DNA from: a virus
IMG/VR virus record: IMGVR_UViG_3300036770_003647
Location: 1 to 47,009 of that record
Reading direction: 5' to 3' (one strand)
Length of the DNA: 47,009 nt
Below, piece by piece: positions 8,978 through 17,657 of the stretch. The position numbers and the translations under genes are program-made. The stretch's first letter is position 1. Every line of letters begins with the position of its first letter. The notes beneath the pieces are model-generated. The model was not told where the DNA came from. It did not search any database and saw only the letters and a list, made by a program, of their open reading frames with translations.

Positions 8978-10216
8978 TCAGTTAGCGGGGCTAAAAGTCC
9001 AGCTGTCGTCCTCGCTGGTTGCGAAGTAGTAGCCCGACGTCGGCTCAGCGTAAATGGTGGTCGTTGCCGTGATGACAACGGTACCAGTCACAACCACACC
9101 GTTCTTCAGGTAGCGAACGCCAGTCTGAGTCGGAATGGTGATCTCATCGACGCCGTCGAACGACGGAGCCTCAGGAGAAACCAGAACGGCGCTAGAAGCA
9201 ACTTTCTTAACAACCAAAGCGGACTTCATCTTAACGAGAGCTCCGCAAAGACGGGTCTCGATGAGGTACTTGTGCTGGTTGTAGTCAATGTCGAAGTCGT
9301 CAAACATCGAGATTGCGCCACCCTTGTCGGCACCAAGAACGTAGTCCTGCGGGTTCACGATGATGGCGACCAGATCGGCCTCCTCCTCCATGACCTCAAC
9401 CGGAACAATCTCAGCAACGCGAAGCTCAGCAGCAAGCTCCGACAAATCCTTGTAGATTCGACGGCCAAGGGTGTCCTTCAACAGGAGGAACTGGGCGATG
9501 TAGGTCTCAGTGGTGTACATCGTCGGCGTTCCGGTGCCCTTGTAGTGCTTGCGGTTGGTTACAATCGAGTCAACGATTTCCTGAGCAGACGAGTTAGCGT
9601 CGCCAAGGTTGACGTTAATGGTAGTGGCATAAAGCTCGTGATCCTTAGCGATGGGACGGATATTACCCTCGTTGATCTTGTCCTCATGCGAAACGTCGCG
9701 ACCGTCTCCGATAAGCACCGCACGAGCAATTTCCTCGTCCAGCATTAAACGCATCTCGGACTTCAACCAAGAAACGACGTCAAAATCGGTGATGTCGATC
9801 ATGTCGTCACGGTCAAGCTTCTGCTTCTTGTAGATGGTCGTGGGGGTCGTGATACGCTTCGAAACTCCGAAGAACTCTTCTTTCTTCAAAGCACCGGTCA
9901 CGTAACCCTTAGCACGGGCCTCGTCGAGCGTGATGTCGGCGTGGAGGGTCTTAATGCGGCTGAACGGGCTCTTGCGGGCATCGCCAAGCAACTTCGAAAC
10001 CCACTCGGTGCGGCGCTTAAGCCACTCGGGAACGTTGTCGATAGCGGTGGCCTCGGGGAAAAGCTGATCAATGTCAGTGATTCCGTGAGCCAAAGCATAC
10101 GTCTCAACGGCATCTTTTAAAGACCCGTTCTTAGTAGCATCAGCAACAATTCCACGAAGATCCTCGTGGGAAATGGTATTCTTGTTTTCGTTGTTTTCGA
10201 AAATATTGCGGGTCAT
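8978..10216 (-). other. Internal start: probable separately translated major capsid protein
   Basis: The ATG at 10216 (MTRNIFENNENK) lies inside the 669-residue frame and is preceded by AAAGGTGAA, with about 6 nt before the ATG. Downstream codons are strongly C/G-ending; upstream codons are AT-ending like the rest of the genome. A 412-residue product would be the normal size for an HK97-type capsid protein with an N-terminal delta-like region. It would supply the many capsid copies needed relative to protease. Confidence 0.65.
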
Positions 10217-10987
10217 GTCTTCTTCACCTTTCGTGTTTGAATGATTAATTTGTTTTGCTTCCTCAAAAAGAGCATCAACAAGCTCTTTCTGCTGATCATT
10301 TAAAGAGTCGTAAACTTCCTGCGCGGTTGCATTATCATCTAAATTACTCTGCGCCATTTCACCTTCGGCTGAAGCAAGTGCTTCGCCAATTAAAAAGTGA
10401 ACAACATTTTTCTGCTCTTCAGTCATTGAATTATAAATGTCTTCGATGGTCATTTCTTTATCGGCCATTTTTTCGTCTACTTTCGCTACGGCATGAAGAA
10501 TATCTGACTCATTTTCAGAAACAGAATGCTCCAGCTCTAATCCCGTATAAATAATTGCTTCATCATCAAGCTCGGTGTGCATGCCATCGGAGTGACGAAG
10601 AGTCACGCTTTCGATAACAGCTCCAGGATTTGCTCCGGATAAAACAAGACTAACTTCTCGAATAGCCCCGTGAAGAACACGACCGGCTTTCTCAATTAAC
10701 TCGTTAGCCCAGATCGACAACATATTAATATCGCCATGCTCTAATAAACTTTTAGCATGAGCAGCTTTTGCCGAGCTATTGAAATATCCATAAGCATAAA
10801 CGCCATCTTCTCGATTTTCGAGAATAGCGTGCCCAAGGACATTTTCTGGGTCATTGTGGCCGTGCTGCCAAACTAACGGAACTTTAGCCTGATCTTGGTG
10901 CTTAAAAGCGCCAGGCATAATAGTCCGCCCATCCGTACAGCGTAAGCCGGCTTTAGTAGCATAGCCACTAAAATCATGCTTAACCAT
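8978..10987 (-). CDS. Prohead protease - scaffold - major capsid fusion (HK97 fold)
   Basis: A single 669-residue frame. Residues 1-130 look like an S78 prohead protease, with a probable triad H42 (VWQHGH), S91 (MLSIW) and E111 (REVSLV). Residues about 135-257 are acidic and helical with two related EE/DxQKxxVxxLxxEA blocks, a likely scaffold. Residues 258-603 are the HK97-fold capsid protein. Residues about 604-669 are a C-terminal domain shared with the major tail protein. An internal ATG at 10216 has a good Shine-Dalgarno site (AAAGGTGAA), and codon use turns GC-rich exactly there, so free capsid protein is probably made as well. Protease and capsid are separate genes in most relatives. 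Confidence 0.88.
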   Translation of the reverse strand: MVKHDFSGYATKAGLRCTDGRTIMPGAFKHQDQAKVPLVWQHGHNDPENVLGHAILENREDGVYAYGYFNSSAKAAHAKSLLEHGDINMLSIWANELIEKAGRVLHGAIREVSLVLSGANPGAVIESVTLRHSDGMHTELDDEAIIYTGLELEHSVSENESDILHAVAKVDEKMADKEMTIEDIYNSMTEEQKNVVHFLIGEALASAEGEMAQSNLDDNATAQEVYDSLNDQQKELVDALFEEAKQINHSNTKGEEDMTRNIFENNENKNTISHEDLRGIVADATKNGSLKDAVETYALAHGITDIDQLFPEATAIDNVPEWLKRRTEWVSKLLGDARKSPFSRIKTLHADITLDEARAKGYVTGALKKEEFFGVSKRITTPTTIYKKQKLDRDDMIDITDFDVVSWLKSEMRLMLDEEIARAVLIGDGRDVSHEDKINEGNIRPIAKDHELYATTINVNLGDANSSAQEIVDSIVTNRKHYKGTGTPTMYTTETYIAQFLLLKDTLGRRIYKDLSELAAELRVAEIVPVEVMEEEADLVAIIVNPQDYVLGADKGGAISMFDDFDIDYNQHKYLIETRLCGALVKMKSALVVKKVASSAVLVSPEAPSFDGVDEITIPTQTGVRYLKNGVVVTGTVVITATTTIYAEPTSGYYFATSEDDSWTFSPAN

Positions 10988-11285
10988 TTTTATTCCTTTC
11001 TGTTAAGTTTAAGACTATTTTATCTTTGATAGTCGGTTGCTCTTCTGTGAGATTGATTATTTTTTGAACCATTGCTTTTGGAATATGGAGAATGGAGTCA
11101 ACGCAATCATGTTCGCTAAGCGACTGCGCTATTGAAATATGCTTTTTTTTACCATGTTTTTTAGAATCAATTAAATATCCAATTGACTTAACAACGTAAT
11201 CGCCATCATCTTCCAAATCATCTAAATACTCCCAGCCTTGACATGCGGCATGAGCATCGTGCCAAATAACAAGAACTGGTTTCAT
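10980..11285 (-). CDS. Conserved phage protein between portal and protease-capsid genes
   Basis: A 101-residue protein: VLVIWHDAHAACQGWEYLDDLEDDGDYVV, then SIGYLIDSKKHGKKKHISIAQSLSE. A small protein with W-x-DA...GW...D..D..V.S.GYLI is common beside capsid or portal genes in Gram-positive phages, and no function is established. It starts on the base where the portal gene ends (overlap at 11285) and overlaps the protease gene start by 8 nt, so it belongs to the head operon by coupling. Confidence 0.6.
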   Translation of the reverse strand: MKPVLVIWHDAHAACQGWEYLDDLEDDGDYVVKSIGYLIDSKKHGKKKHISIAQSLSEHDCVDSILHIPKAMVQKIINLTEEQPTIKDKIVLNLTERNKNG

Positions 11286-12571
11286 TATGCACCACTAGTG
11301 CCCATCGGCGGTAAAACCATTTGACCAACTGGAGTTGTATCGGGTTCTATTGGTGGTAAAGTCATTTGACCGACTGGAGTTGTATCTTGTTGCGATGGTT
11401 GAGGCATATTACTATTTGTCAACTCATCTGCTTTGGGGTCTGCTGCAGGCGGAATTCCCATATATCCACGAATCTCGTTAGCTGTTAATATTTCATTTCT
11501 AGAGAATATATCAGCAACGCTAGCAATGTCAATAAGAGGAACCAACTGGAATGGATCTCTAAAGTATTTTATTTTTTCCGGTTTATTAATATCTGCCGAT
11601 ACAACAAATGCTCGTTGCATTGCTTCAACAACCGACTCAATAATAGGATAAATAGTTCTATTAAAATAGTTTAACATTGATTTTTCGTCAGCAGTTCCAT
11701 TCATTATAGCTTCCGTAATTCCAAGTTGACCATAAAGCATTTGGGTTAAATATTCAACTTGCTTTAATAAATTGTTTTCAGCAGGTCGGTTTAGCTGCGT
11801 AATTTTTTCAGTACCATCAGTATAAGCAATACCGTATTGGCTGCCTTTCAACTGAAACTCAATATCTGCTCGTCGAGCCTCTGCTTGCTGCTTTCGAGCT
11901 TCAGTTTTTATAGTGTATGGTAACTGAATAATTAAATCTAATTTTCCAGAACTTGATTGTTCATCAACGGTATCTAAAAGTGTTAGTTTACGAAGTAGTC
12001 TTTGAAGCGTTGAGTTTGGTTCATTCATCACCGAATATAAAGGATTTTCAACTATAGCGACATACCTTTTTGGCAAAGTTATTTCTTCGCGCATACCTTT
12101 AGCTTCATTATAAACACTAACTCTGACATGCTTTGGATACCATTGCGTTATTTCTCCGACACGAAGAGTATAAATATCAAAGCTTTGATTTGTGTTCGGG
12201 TTTGACCCGGTATCAACAGGAACAATAGCCGCAACACCTTTATCAAAAAGAGTCATAATTAAATCTTGACGAAATGCTCTTGGCGCTTGGTCAATATTTG
12301 CTTCTAAAGTCAGACAGTCATTTAAAGAACTCTCAACATCTTTTGAATAGCGACCAATTTCATCAACATAAACATGCTTGATTTTAATATTTGAAACGTC
12401 AATTGCAATTCGCGTATAAATTGCCGTTATAATTGACCTATCATTGTAAAATAAATGTCGAACACGATCAGGACGATAAGTGCTTACTGGTCCGATATTG
12501 TAATCAAACTCTTCTTTTTCATATGTGCTAAAAGCATTAAATGCTCGTTTTATTCTATCTAAAATAGCCAA
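11285..12571 (-). CDS. Portal protein
   Basis: A 428-residue protein forming the dodecameric DNA entry ring. YNDRSIITAIYTRIAIDVSNIKIKHV at the N-terminus and the LLDTVDEQSSSGKLDLIIQLPY and AEARRADIEFQLKGSQYGIAY region match HK97-type portals. GYMGIPPAADPKADELTNSNMPQ is the usual portal tail. The start is TTG (12571) with a near-perfect AGGAGGTGA 6 nt upstream. The C-terminus carries two copies of TTPVGQM(T/V)LPP(I/M), a small tandem repeat with no obvious role. Confidence 0.9.
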   Translation of the reverse strand: MAILDRIKRAFNAFSTYEKEEFDYNIGPVSTYRPDRVRHLFYNDRSIITAIYTRIAIDVSNIKIKHVYVDEIGRYSKDVESSLNDCLTLEANIDQAPRAFRQDLIMTLFDKGVAAIVPVDTGSNPNTNQSFDIYTLRVGEITQWYPKHVRVSVYNEAKGMREEITLPKRYVAIVENPLYSVMNEPNSTLQRLLRKLTLLDTVDEQSSSGKLDLIIQLPYTIKTEARKQQAEARRADIEFQLKGSQYGIAYTDGTEKITQLNRPAENNLLKQVEYLTQMLYGQLGITEAIMNGTADEKSMLNYFNRTIYPIIESVVEAMQRAFVVSADINKPEKIKYFRDPFQLVPLIDIASVADIFSRNEILTANEIRGYMGIPPAADPKADELTNSNMPQPSQQDTTPVGQMTLPPIEPDTTPVGQMVLPPMGTSGA

Positions 12572-12602
12572 ATATCGTCACCTCCTTTGGTTTTTATAAT
12601 AA

Positions 12603-12977
12603 TTATTGAGAACGTACGTATACGCTTGCACCTAATAACCCAAGCATTGCCGCTGTAGCAAACTTTTGTCCTGTGGTGCTTTTACGAGCTAAATTACCTT
12701 CGTCTTTAAATTGTTTTTCTTTAGCCGCTAAATTTTTACTAATATAATCTTGCCCGCTTTTACTGGATGCTGTTAATTTTGCTCTGCGTAAGTCAACAAC
12801 ATCTTGTGCGGTTTGGTAAACATTTTTTTGAGCGTCTCGTATCGCTTGATTTCGTTCTTTTCTAGACATGCCTTCTGTAGGAGAAGAGGCTTTACGCTTA
12901 CCCCATTTCATACCTTTTACACCAGCGTGTTCTAAGTTATTTAAAGCTAACTCTATATCGTCTTTGTTTTCAAACAT
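12603..12977 (-). CDS. HAGVKGMKWG-tagged small virion-associated protein (putative)
   Basis: A 124-residue protein. HAGVKGMKWG lies at residues 17-26, followed by a basic, helical body (KERNQAIRDAQKNVYQTAQDVVDLRRAK). A hydrophobic C-terminal segment, FATAAMLGLLGASVYV, may cross the membrane. Layout and C-terminus resemble the last 100 residues of the 442-residue protein at 14752..16080, so the two are modular paralogs. The tag is widespread in phage proteins coded near portal and terminase, but its biochemical meaning is not established. It lies between TerL and portal. Being a virion or cargo protein is an inference from the tag and location. Confidence 0.6.
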   Translation of the reverse strand: MFENKDDIELALNNLEHAGVKGMKWGKRKASSPTEGMSRKERNQAIRDAQKNVYQTAQDVVDLRRAKLTASSKSGQDYISKNLAAKEKQFKDEGNLARKSTTGQKFATAAMLGLLGASVYVRSQ

Positions 12978-12985
12978 TTTATCTC

Positions 12986-14731
12986 CTATTCAAATGCTTC
13001 TTTATGAAGTTTATAAGCAACATATGCATCAAGCAATGCTGCAACGTTATCTATCTTTTCTTCGCTTCGTTTCTTTAAAAGTTTACGATTACCGTTTGTA
13101 TCTTCTAAAGTGACTGCGTTACCCATTGCGAATGACATTAGTTCTTGGTCAAATATAAGTTTTCGTTCTTCGGAAAGAATTTTTATTTCGCCTAAAGGTA
13201 CAGATTCAGTTTTTGCGCCCTGAATTACTTTTTGAATTCCGTAAGGCCCGTTTTCAGATTCCCACCTAGTAACAAATTCTTTTGCATTATAAGGGTCATA
13301 CCCGAAGCAACGAACGTCATACCCATTGGCCATAATAACTTGATCCAGATCGTCGTAAACTTCCATCATATCTAAAACAGTTCCTTCAAGAACATGGAGG
13401 CTGCCCTCGCTGATAAATTGCTCGTATTTATGACGCATAGCGGCCGGGAGCTTCATTAACGTTAAAGATGTTATATAACTAACTGTTTTTATACCAAAAG
13501 AGTAGTTTTGAAATGGAAATAAAAATGTAAAAGCACAAAAGTCATCGCCTTGCGATAAGTCAGCACCTAAAGCACACGGCATTTGCCAGAATTCTCTAGG
13601 GGCATGCGGAAGTGTTTCTTCATAAGTAAAGAAATACGTATAGCCTTCCATTGGTATTCCAAACCGTTTTGCTAATATGTCGTTTCTTGCCGCCGGAGCT
13701 TTTTCAGCTCTTTCAACGTCTAAGTGATAAACATCATAAGTTACGGTTCTTCCCAAATTTGGATTGGCTTTAATCCACATAGCTGGATCGCCTACTTCTT
13801 CGATGGCGTCTAATTTGTAGTACCAAATAGAAACATGCGGAGCTTGGTATTCGCCTTTTAGAATTTTATTTAATTCCATTTTTATAGTATCGCCGGAACC
13901 GTTACGAACAGTTCCTTCTGAACTAATAGCTAGAATTAAATAGTCATCTAACTTTGACGCGCCTTGCTCTATTGCGCCGACGACATCTTCCCGAATATCC
14001 CCAGAAAGCCACTCGTCTACTGTTGATACTTTTGGTCGCAAACCTTGAAGTTTGTTAATTGACATTGGGCGAATTTCAAGTAGCGAACCGGTTAAAAAGT
14101 TTTCAATGCCTTTTTTAGTTGAAGCCAGCTTTACACGCTGAGCTCTAGAGCCCGTTGTGTTTTGAATCGATCCTTCTGTTAAAAATTTAAACAAAGGACC
14201 TCGAGCTCTAGTAATAGCCGTTCTTATAGGCGACATTACTTCTTCAGCTTGTTTCATTGTCGGAGAAGTAGTTATTTGATGCGTGGTTTGCGTGTCAACG
14301 TTTAAGAAATATGATTGAATACAAGAAGCATACATTGACTTTGCTGCACCTCGCGCAATAATTAAATATTGTTTAGTTGTCAAACGCTTTTTAACCGTCT
14401 TTAAAACAAATCCACCTTTTCCATGGTATGCACTTGGATCGTATACGTTTCGGTCTACGAAATAGTACCAACCAAAAATCTGTTCGGCCCACAATTTAAA
14501 TGTGTCTAACAAATGTAAATCTGTTCCGTCGGTTAGTGTCAATTCGTTTTCACAATATTTAATAAAACCATTGACCGCATCATCGTCGTAATATATATTT
14601 GGGTCTCGAATTAGGTCATCTATTCTATTCATTTCCATAGAAATTTCTTTATTTACTATGGTTTTACCCGAAAGAACCGAGTCTCTAAATTCAGCATAGT
14701 ATTTAGGAGTAGCTGTATTTGATAATGCCAA
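12986..14731 (-). CDS. terL: Terminase large subunit
   Basis: A 581-residue packaging motor and nuclease. ATPase: a Walker A-like R127-GAAKS (LIIARGAAKSMYASC), Walker B STVDEW at 236-241 with D239 and E240, and a coupling motif ISSEGT. Nuclease: GADLSQGDDF with D391 as the first metal ligand, a second candidate in FGYDPYNAKEF, and a third in NVAALLDAYVAYK. This is the HK97/T5-like TerL_nuc form found in phages with an HNH gene next to the terminase. Length is normal. It is flanked on both sides by HAGVKGM-tagged proteins. Confidence 0.92.
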   Translation of the reverse strand: MALSNTATPKYYAEFRDSVLSGKTIVNKEISMEMNRIDDLIRDPNIYYDDDAVNGFIKYCENELTLTDGTDLHLLDTFKLWAEQIFGWYYFVDRNVYDPSAYHGKGGFVLKTVKKRLTTKQYLIIARGAAKSMYASCIQSYFLNVDTQTTHQITTSPTMKQAEEVMSPIRTAITRARGPLFKFLTEGSIQNTTGSRAQRVKLASTKKGIENFLTGSLLEIRPMSINKLQGLRPKVSTVDEWLSGDIREDVVGAIEQGASKLDDYLILAISSEGTVRNGSGDTIKMELNKILKGEYQAPHVSIWYYKLDAIEEVGDPAMWIKANPNLGRTVTYDVYHLDVERAEKAPAARNDILAKRFGIPMEGYTYFFTYEETLPHAPREFWQMPCALGADLSQGDDFCAFTFLFPFQNYSFGIKTVSYITSLTLMKLPAAMRHKYEQFISEGSLHVLEGTVLDMMEVYDDLDQVIMANGYDVRCFGYDPYNAKEFVTRWESENGPYGIQKVIQGAKTESVPLGEIKILSEERKLIFDQELMSFAMGNAVTLEDTNGNRKLLKKRSEEKIDNVAALLDAYVAYKLHKEAFE

Positions 14732-14751
14732 CTTTTTCTCCTTTCATACTT

Positions 14752-16080
14752 TTATCCCGACATTTTACTTTTAATTGCTGCGCCAGCAACACCAAGTCCG
14801 GCTCCAACAACAACTGCTGCAACCTTTGAACCGCTTTCGCTTAAAACTTTACTAGCAAATTTTTTTCCAGCTTGACTTTTTGCGGTAGTTGGATTTAAAT
14901 CGACATACCTTTTTTCAGTTTCCATTCGATTAACGCGACGCCTTAACTCAGCATCGGATAACGATTTAGGTCCTTTTTTATAAGTAGTTCGCTGAGCAGC
15001 CTGCTTTCTAGAAGACTTGCGTACGCCCCACCTCATACCTTTTACACCCGCGTGAACGAGTGCTTCTTCGATAGACATATCGTCTGATTGCTTAACTTCA
15101 GACCTTTTTAAAATCTCTTCTTTTACTAAATTTTTCATGTACTGTTCACCTCGGCTTCCTACAGCTAACCATTTTATTTGGGCTATGACTCCGGCGATTC
15201 TAAAGTCTTTATAGTGTCTAGCAACCCAAGCTTCTCTAAGCTTTAGCGCATTAACTTCCATTTCAGAATTTGGAACACCATTTCTTTTCGTTATTGGATA
15301 CAGTTTTCTATACTGATCATTACCTTTAATGTTTCCGCCTAAAGCCCAAATGTCTGGGTGCTTTGTTCGGATCATCTCAGCAAAGTCGGGATCAAACCGA
15401 TCCCACTTACTCGTTCTAAAAGATATTGAATCTTCTGAATGTTTTAGACTGGATTGTTTTACTTCTTTAAATACATATTCCATTTCAGTAAGACCACCCC
15501 AAATTGGGTCATTTGCTATCTCTTCTTTTGTTGCCTCTTTTGTTACTTTAAAGCCCATTTTTTCGTAAATATGTCTAGCATCTGGAGCATCACCAGGAAC
15601 TTCAAGAGTCATTTTTTTAGCTCCTGTAGCTTTACCAAACTCTTCTGCAGCTTTTAAACAGGCAGACGCATAACCTTTTCCTCGTTCACTTTTAGAAATG
15701 GTTATAAAGTTTAAATAAAGATTACCGTCTTCTTTTAAGTTCATGCTGCCAAAACCAACTTTTTTACCCTCTGAGTTTTTAATTGAAAAAGCGGCGCCTT
15801 TGTTATAAGATTCGGCATAGTTTTTTGAAACTCGAGCAAGTGCTTTGTTAAAATTTGACGGAGTTTGATTTTCGAGACTTAAGGTTTCACCTGTTTTTAT
15901 TTTTACTTCTAGTTTTGAAGGGCCCATTCGTTTTAAATTTGCCGCTCTAAGTTGACTTTCAGATCGACGAACGCCCCATTTCATACCTTTAACACCGGCA
16001 TGCTCTATTGAATCGTCGTTTTCAATATGAAAAGCTAAACGTTCTAAAAAGTATTGATAGTCTTCTGTTTTTAAAGTCAT
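14752..16080 (-). CDS. Double HAGVKGM-tag protein with internal GNAT acetyltransferase domain
   Basis: A 442-residue mosaic. HAGVKGMKWG lies at 27-36 and HAGVKGMRWG at 343-352. Between them, residues about 90-205 form a GNAT fold: LNFITISKSERGKGYASACL holds the R-G-K-G-Y-A acetyl-CoA loop (133-138), and MTLEVPGDAPDARHIYEKMGF is the closing strand and helix. Residues about 218-325 are a second domain (DPDFAEMIRTKHPDIWALGG, IAGVIAQIKWLAVGSRGEQY) that I recognise only as phage-conserved. The C-terminus is basic, then hydrophobic and glycine-rich. Substrate unknown. With tags at both ends and a location beside TerL, it may enter the host with the DNA and acetylate a host target (inference). Confidence 0.7.
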   Translation of the reverse strand: MTLKTEDYQYFLERLAFHIENDDSIEHAGVKGMKWGVRRSESQLRAANLKRMGPSKLEVKIKTGETLSLENQTPSNFNKALARVSKNYAESYNKGAAFSIKNSEGKKVGFGSMNLKEDGNLYLNFITISKSERGKGYASACLKAAEEFGKATGAKKMTLEVPGDAPDARHIYEKMGFKVTKEATKEEIANDPIWGGLTEMEYVFKEVKQSSLKHSEDSISFRTSKWDRFDPDFAEMIRTKHPDIWALGGNIKGNDQYRKLYPITKRNGVPNSEMEVNALKLREAWVARHYKDFRIAGVIAQIKWLAVGSRGEQYMKNLVKEEILKRSEVKQSDDMSIEEALVHAGVKGMRWGVRKSSRKQAAQRTTYKKGPKSLSDAELRRRVNRMETEKRYVDLNPTTAKSQAGKKFASKVLSESGSKVAAVVVGAGLGVAGAAIKSKMSG

Positions 16081-16089
16081 TGTTTAAAC

Positions 16090-16431
16090 TCAACTTTCGT
16101 ATTCTTTTAAAACTCTTAAACGCCACTCGTACTCTTTAATTTGATCTTCATACGCTTTTAATAAAAACGAGGTTGTGGGCGGATCAAATAACATTCTAAC
16201 TTTCAAATAAACATAGCTTTTTACCATACTAAGTAACGGAACCGATAAACCTAATGCCGCCCAGTTAGTTGTATCGTCAGAAATTGCAAATCCATTGTCC
16301 GGTAAGATTCCGATTTGCGTTAAGTTTGAAAAAGTTATGTTTATGTTAGTGAGTACATCTAAATCAAATGCAGTATAACTAGCATCTAATCCCAACATTT
16401 TTTTTGTACTTTTCAAAATGCTTTGTTCCAC
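16090..16431 (-). CDS. Head-tail connector (adaptor) protein, gp6-like
   Basis: A 113-residue, mostly helical protein: ILKSTKKMLGLDASYTAFDLDVLTNIN, then LTQIGILPDNGF, then VKSYVYLKVRMLFDPPTTSFLLKAY. The KxYVYLKVRMLFDPPTSS segment is a hallmark of gp6-type head-tail adaptors that dock on the portal. It lies upstream of TerL here; relatives often code it after the capsid gene. Confidence 0.8.
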   Translation of the reverse strand: MEQSILKSTKKMLGLDASYTAFDLDVLTNINITFSNLTQIGILPDNGFAISDDTTNWAALGLSVPLLSMVKSYVYLKVRMLFDPPTTSFLLKAYEDQIKEYEWRLRVLKEYES

Positions 16432-16449
16432 GAAGTACTCCTTTTATTG

Positions 16450-16773
16450 TTAGGACTTTGATACTAGTCCAGGGTAAATAGCCGCTAAGCGACAGTAGCC
16501 GTTTACATTTACTTGATTTTGTATGATTCGGCAAACATTTTCGCCTTCATAAAAATAACAGTTTCCGCAAACAACTCCAATTTTTAAATTGTCATTCTTT
16601 TCGGGTGGAACATAGCCAACCCAAATTCCGTTGTTATCATTATCTGATAACTTACCGTACTTTTCAGCAATATAGTCCAATGTATTAGCAAACTCCTGCT
16701 CTGCCGGAGCAAGTTTTAATTTGTTAAGCTCTTCTCGGTAGTTTTGAAAGAAGCTAGAGAAATCTTTCACCAT
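16450..16773 (-). CDS. Small cysteine-rich phage protein (putative metal binding)
   Basis: A 107-residue protein. The C-terminal half has four cysteines in the pattern C-x2-C-x(8)-C-x(12)-C: VCGNCYFYEGENVCRI, then GYCRLA. This suits a zinc or iron-sulfur site. Small proteins with CxxCxFY...GxCRL are frequent in head modules of Gram-positive phages, but no role is known to me. It overlaps the HNH gene by 7 nt. Confidence 0.55.
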   Translation of the reverse strand: MVKDFSSFFQNYREELNKLKLAPAEQEFANTLDYIAEKYGKLSDNDNNGIWVGYVPPEKNDNLKIGVVCGNCYFYEGENVCRIIQNQVNVNGYCRLAAIYPGLVSKS

Positions 16774-17174
16774 AGTTTTGTATCCTTCGGCTTTCGTTCG
16801 TTAAAACGGATTCTTAATAAACTTTCGTCGCCATAATGTATTGCATTATGCGTTCTTTCGGTAACACAAATTAAAAATTCTGGGTCAAAAATCCATGATT
16901 CACCATGAATAATATCTTCCGATGTCATAGGATTCATATGATGGACAATCAACCCAGAATTTATTTCGTGCCCTGGTATTCCAAGATCGCATGAAGCGTC
17001 TCTAATTATTACAGCTCGCCTAGCTCTTTTCCAATCACTAGACTGATAAAAGTTTTGATTTAAATATCGGTCAAAACCAAAAGTTTCTCTACCGACTTCG
17101 CCATTTAATCTTAAATAGTTGTATCGATCTTCAAAAGTATCTAATGAATTTAAATCAGAATATGTTCTAATCAT
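16767..17174 (-). CDS. HNH endonuclease of the packaging module
   Basis: About 135 residues from ATG 17174 (MIRTYSDLNSLDTF), chosen because it overlaps the upstream stop (ATGATTAG) and matches the usual family N-terminus. An in-frame start at 17282 lies far inside the upstream gene. The HNH core is IVHHMNPMTSEDI with the paired histidines and ERTHNAIHYG with the final Asn and His. The family in HK97-type phages acts with TerL to cut concatemers at cos, so this gene suggests cos packaging. The ending KPKDTKLW is typical. Confidence 0.85.
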   Translation of the reverse strand: MIRTYSDLNSLDTFEDRYNYLRLNGEVGRETFGFDRYLNQNFYQSSDWKRARRAVIIRDASCDLGIPGHEINSGLIVHHMNPMTSEDIIHGESWIFDPEFLICVTERTHNAIHYGDESLLRIRFNERKPKDTKLW

Positions 17175-17496
17175 CAAAATCAAACTCTTCATCATCAACG
17201 CTTTGCCCGGAATAATTTCGCATAGCATTGAGTGCGGCTTCGTACAATTCTTCGATTCTTTTACCCGAAGCCATCGACTCAACTCGAGCTTTAAGCACTG
17301 CGTTTTCAGCTTCTAATCTTTCTTGTTCCAACTTTTCGCGCGTAGAACCAAGTTTTAGATAGTGCGTAATCACCTGCGACGAGGCAGTTCCATCTTGAAG
17401 TTGCCGTTCTGCTAAATCTATAGCTGAGGAAATCAATTGGTTTTCTCTAGCTTCAGGAGTTGTCGCAGGACGACGCTTTCTTTTACTAGTAGCCAC
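17167..17496 (-). CDS. Putative small terminase-like protein
   Basis: A 109-residue protein: basic N-terminus (ATSKRKRRPATTPEARENQL), a helical core with SAIDLAERQLQDGTASSQVITHYLKLGS, a coiled-coil-like TREKLEQERLEAENAVLKARVE, and an acidic tail DDEEFDFDD. This family sits directly before HNH and TerL in many Gram-positive phages. It is often taken as the small terminase subunit, without a clear HTH. The TASSQVITHYLKLG segment is its signature. Role assigned mainly by position. Confidence 0.6.
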   Translation of the reverse strand: MATSKRKRRPATTPEARENQLISSAIDLAERQLQDGTASSQVITHYLKLGSTREKLEQERLEAENAVLKARVESMASGKRIEELYEAALNAMRNYSGQSVDDEEFDFDD

Positions 17497-17513
17497 TTAA
17501 TCTCCTTTCTAAA

Positions 17514-17657
17514 TTATATATTGTTAGATTTTGCCGGCTCTTGACCTGAGTTTTGCGCAATATATGCTTCTAGCATTGCAACTTTTTGGGCATATTCAGC
17601 AACTTGTCGTATGAGAGACTCAATGACTTTGTTTGCGTCTAACTGTTGTTCGTTCAC
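17514..17657 (-). CDS. Small helical protein downstream of the collagen fibre
   Basis: A 47-residue protein starting at GTG 17657, which overlaps the fibre stop (GTGA), with GGAGAAT just upstream. The sequence [20 protein letters not shown] continues as one amphipathic helix with heptad spacing and ends in a flexible, proline-containing tail. Coupled translation with the fibre gene suggests a fibre partner or assembly factor (inference). Confidence 0.65.
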   Translation of the reverse strand: MNEQQLDANKVIESLIRQVAEYAQKVAMLEAYIAQNSGQEPAKSNNI

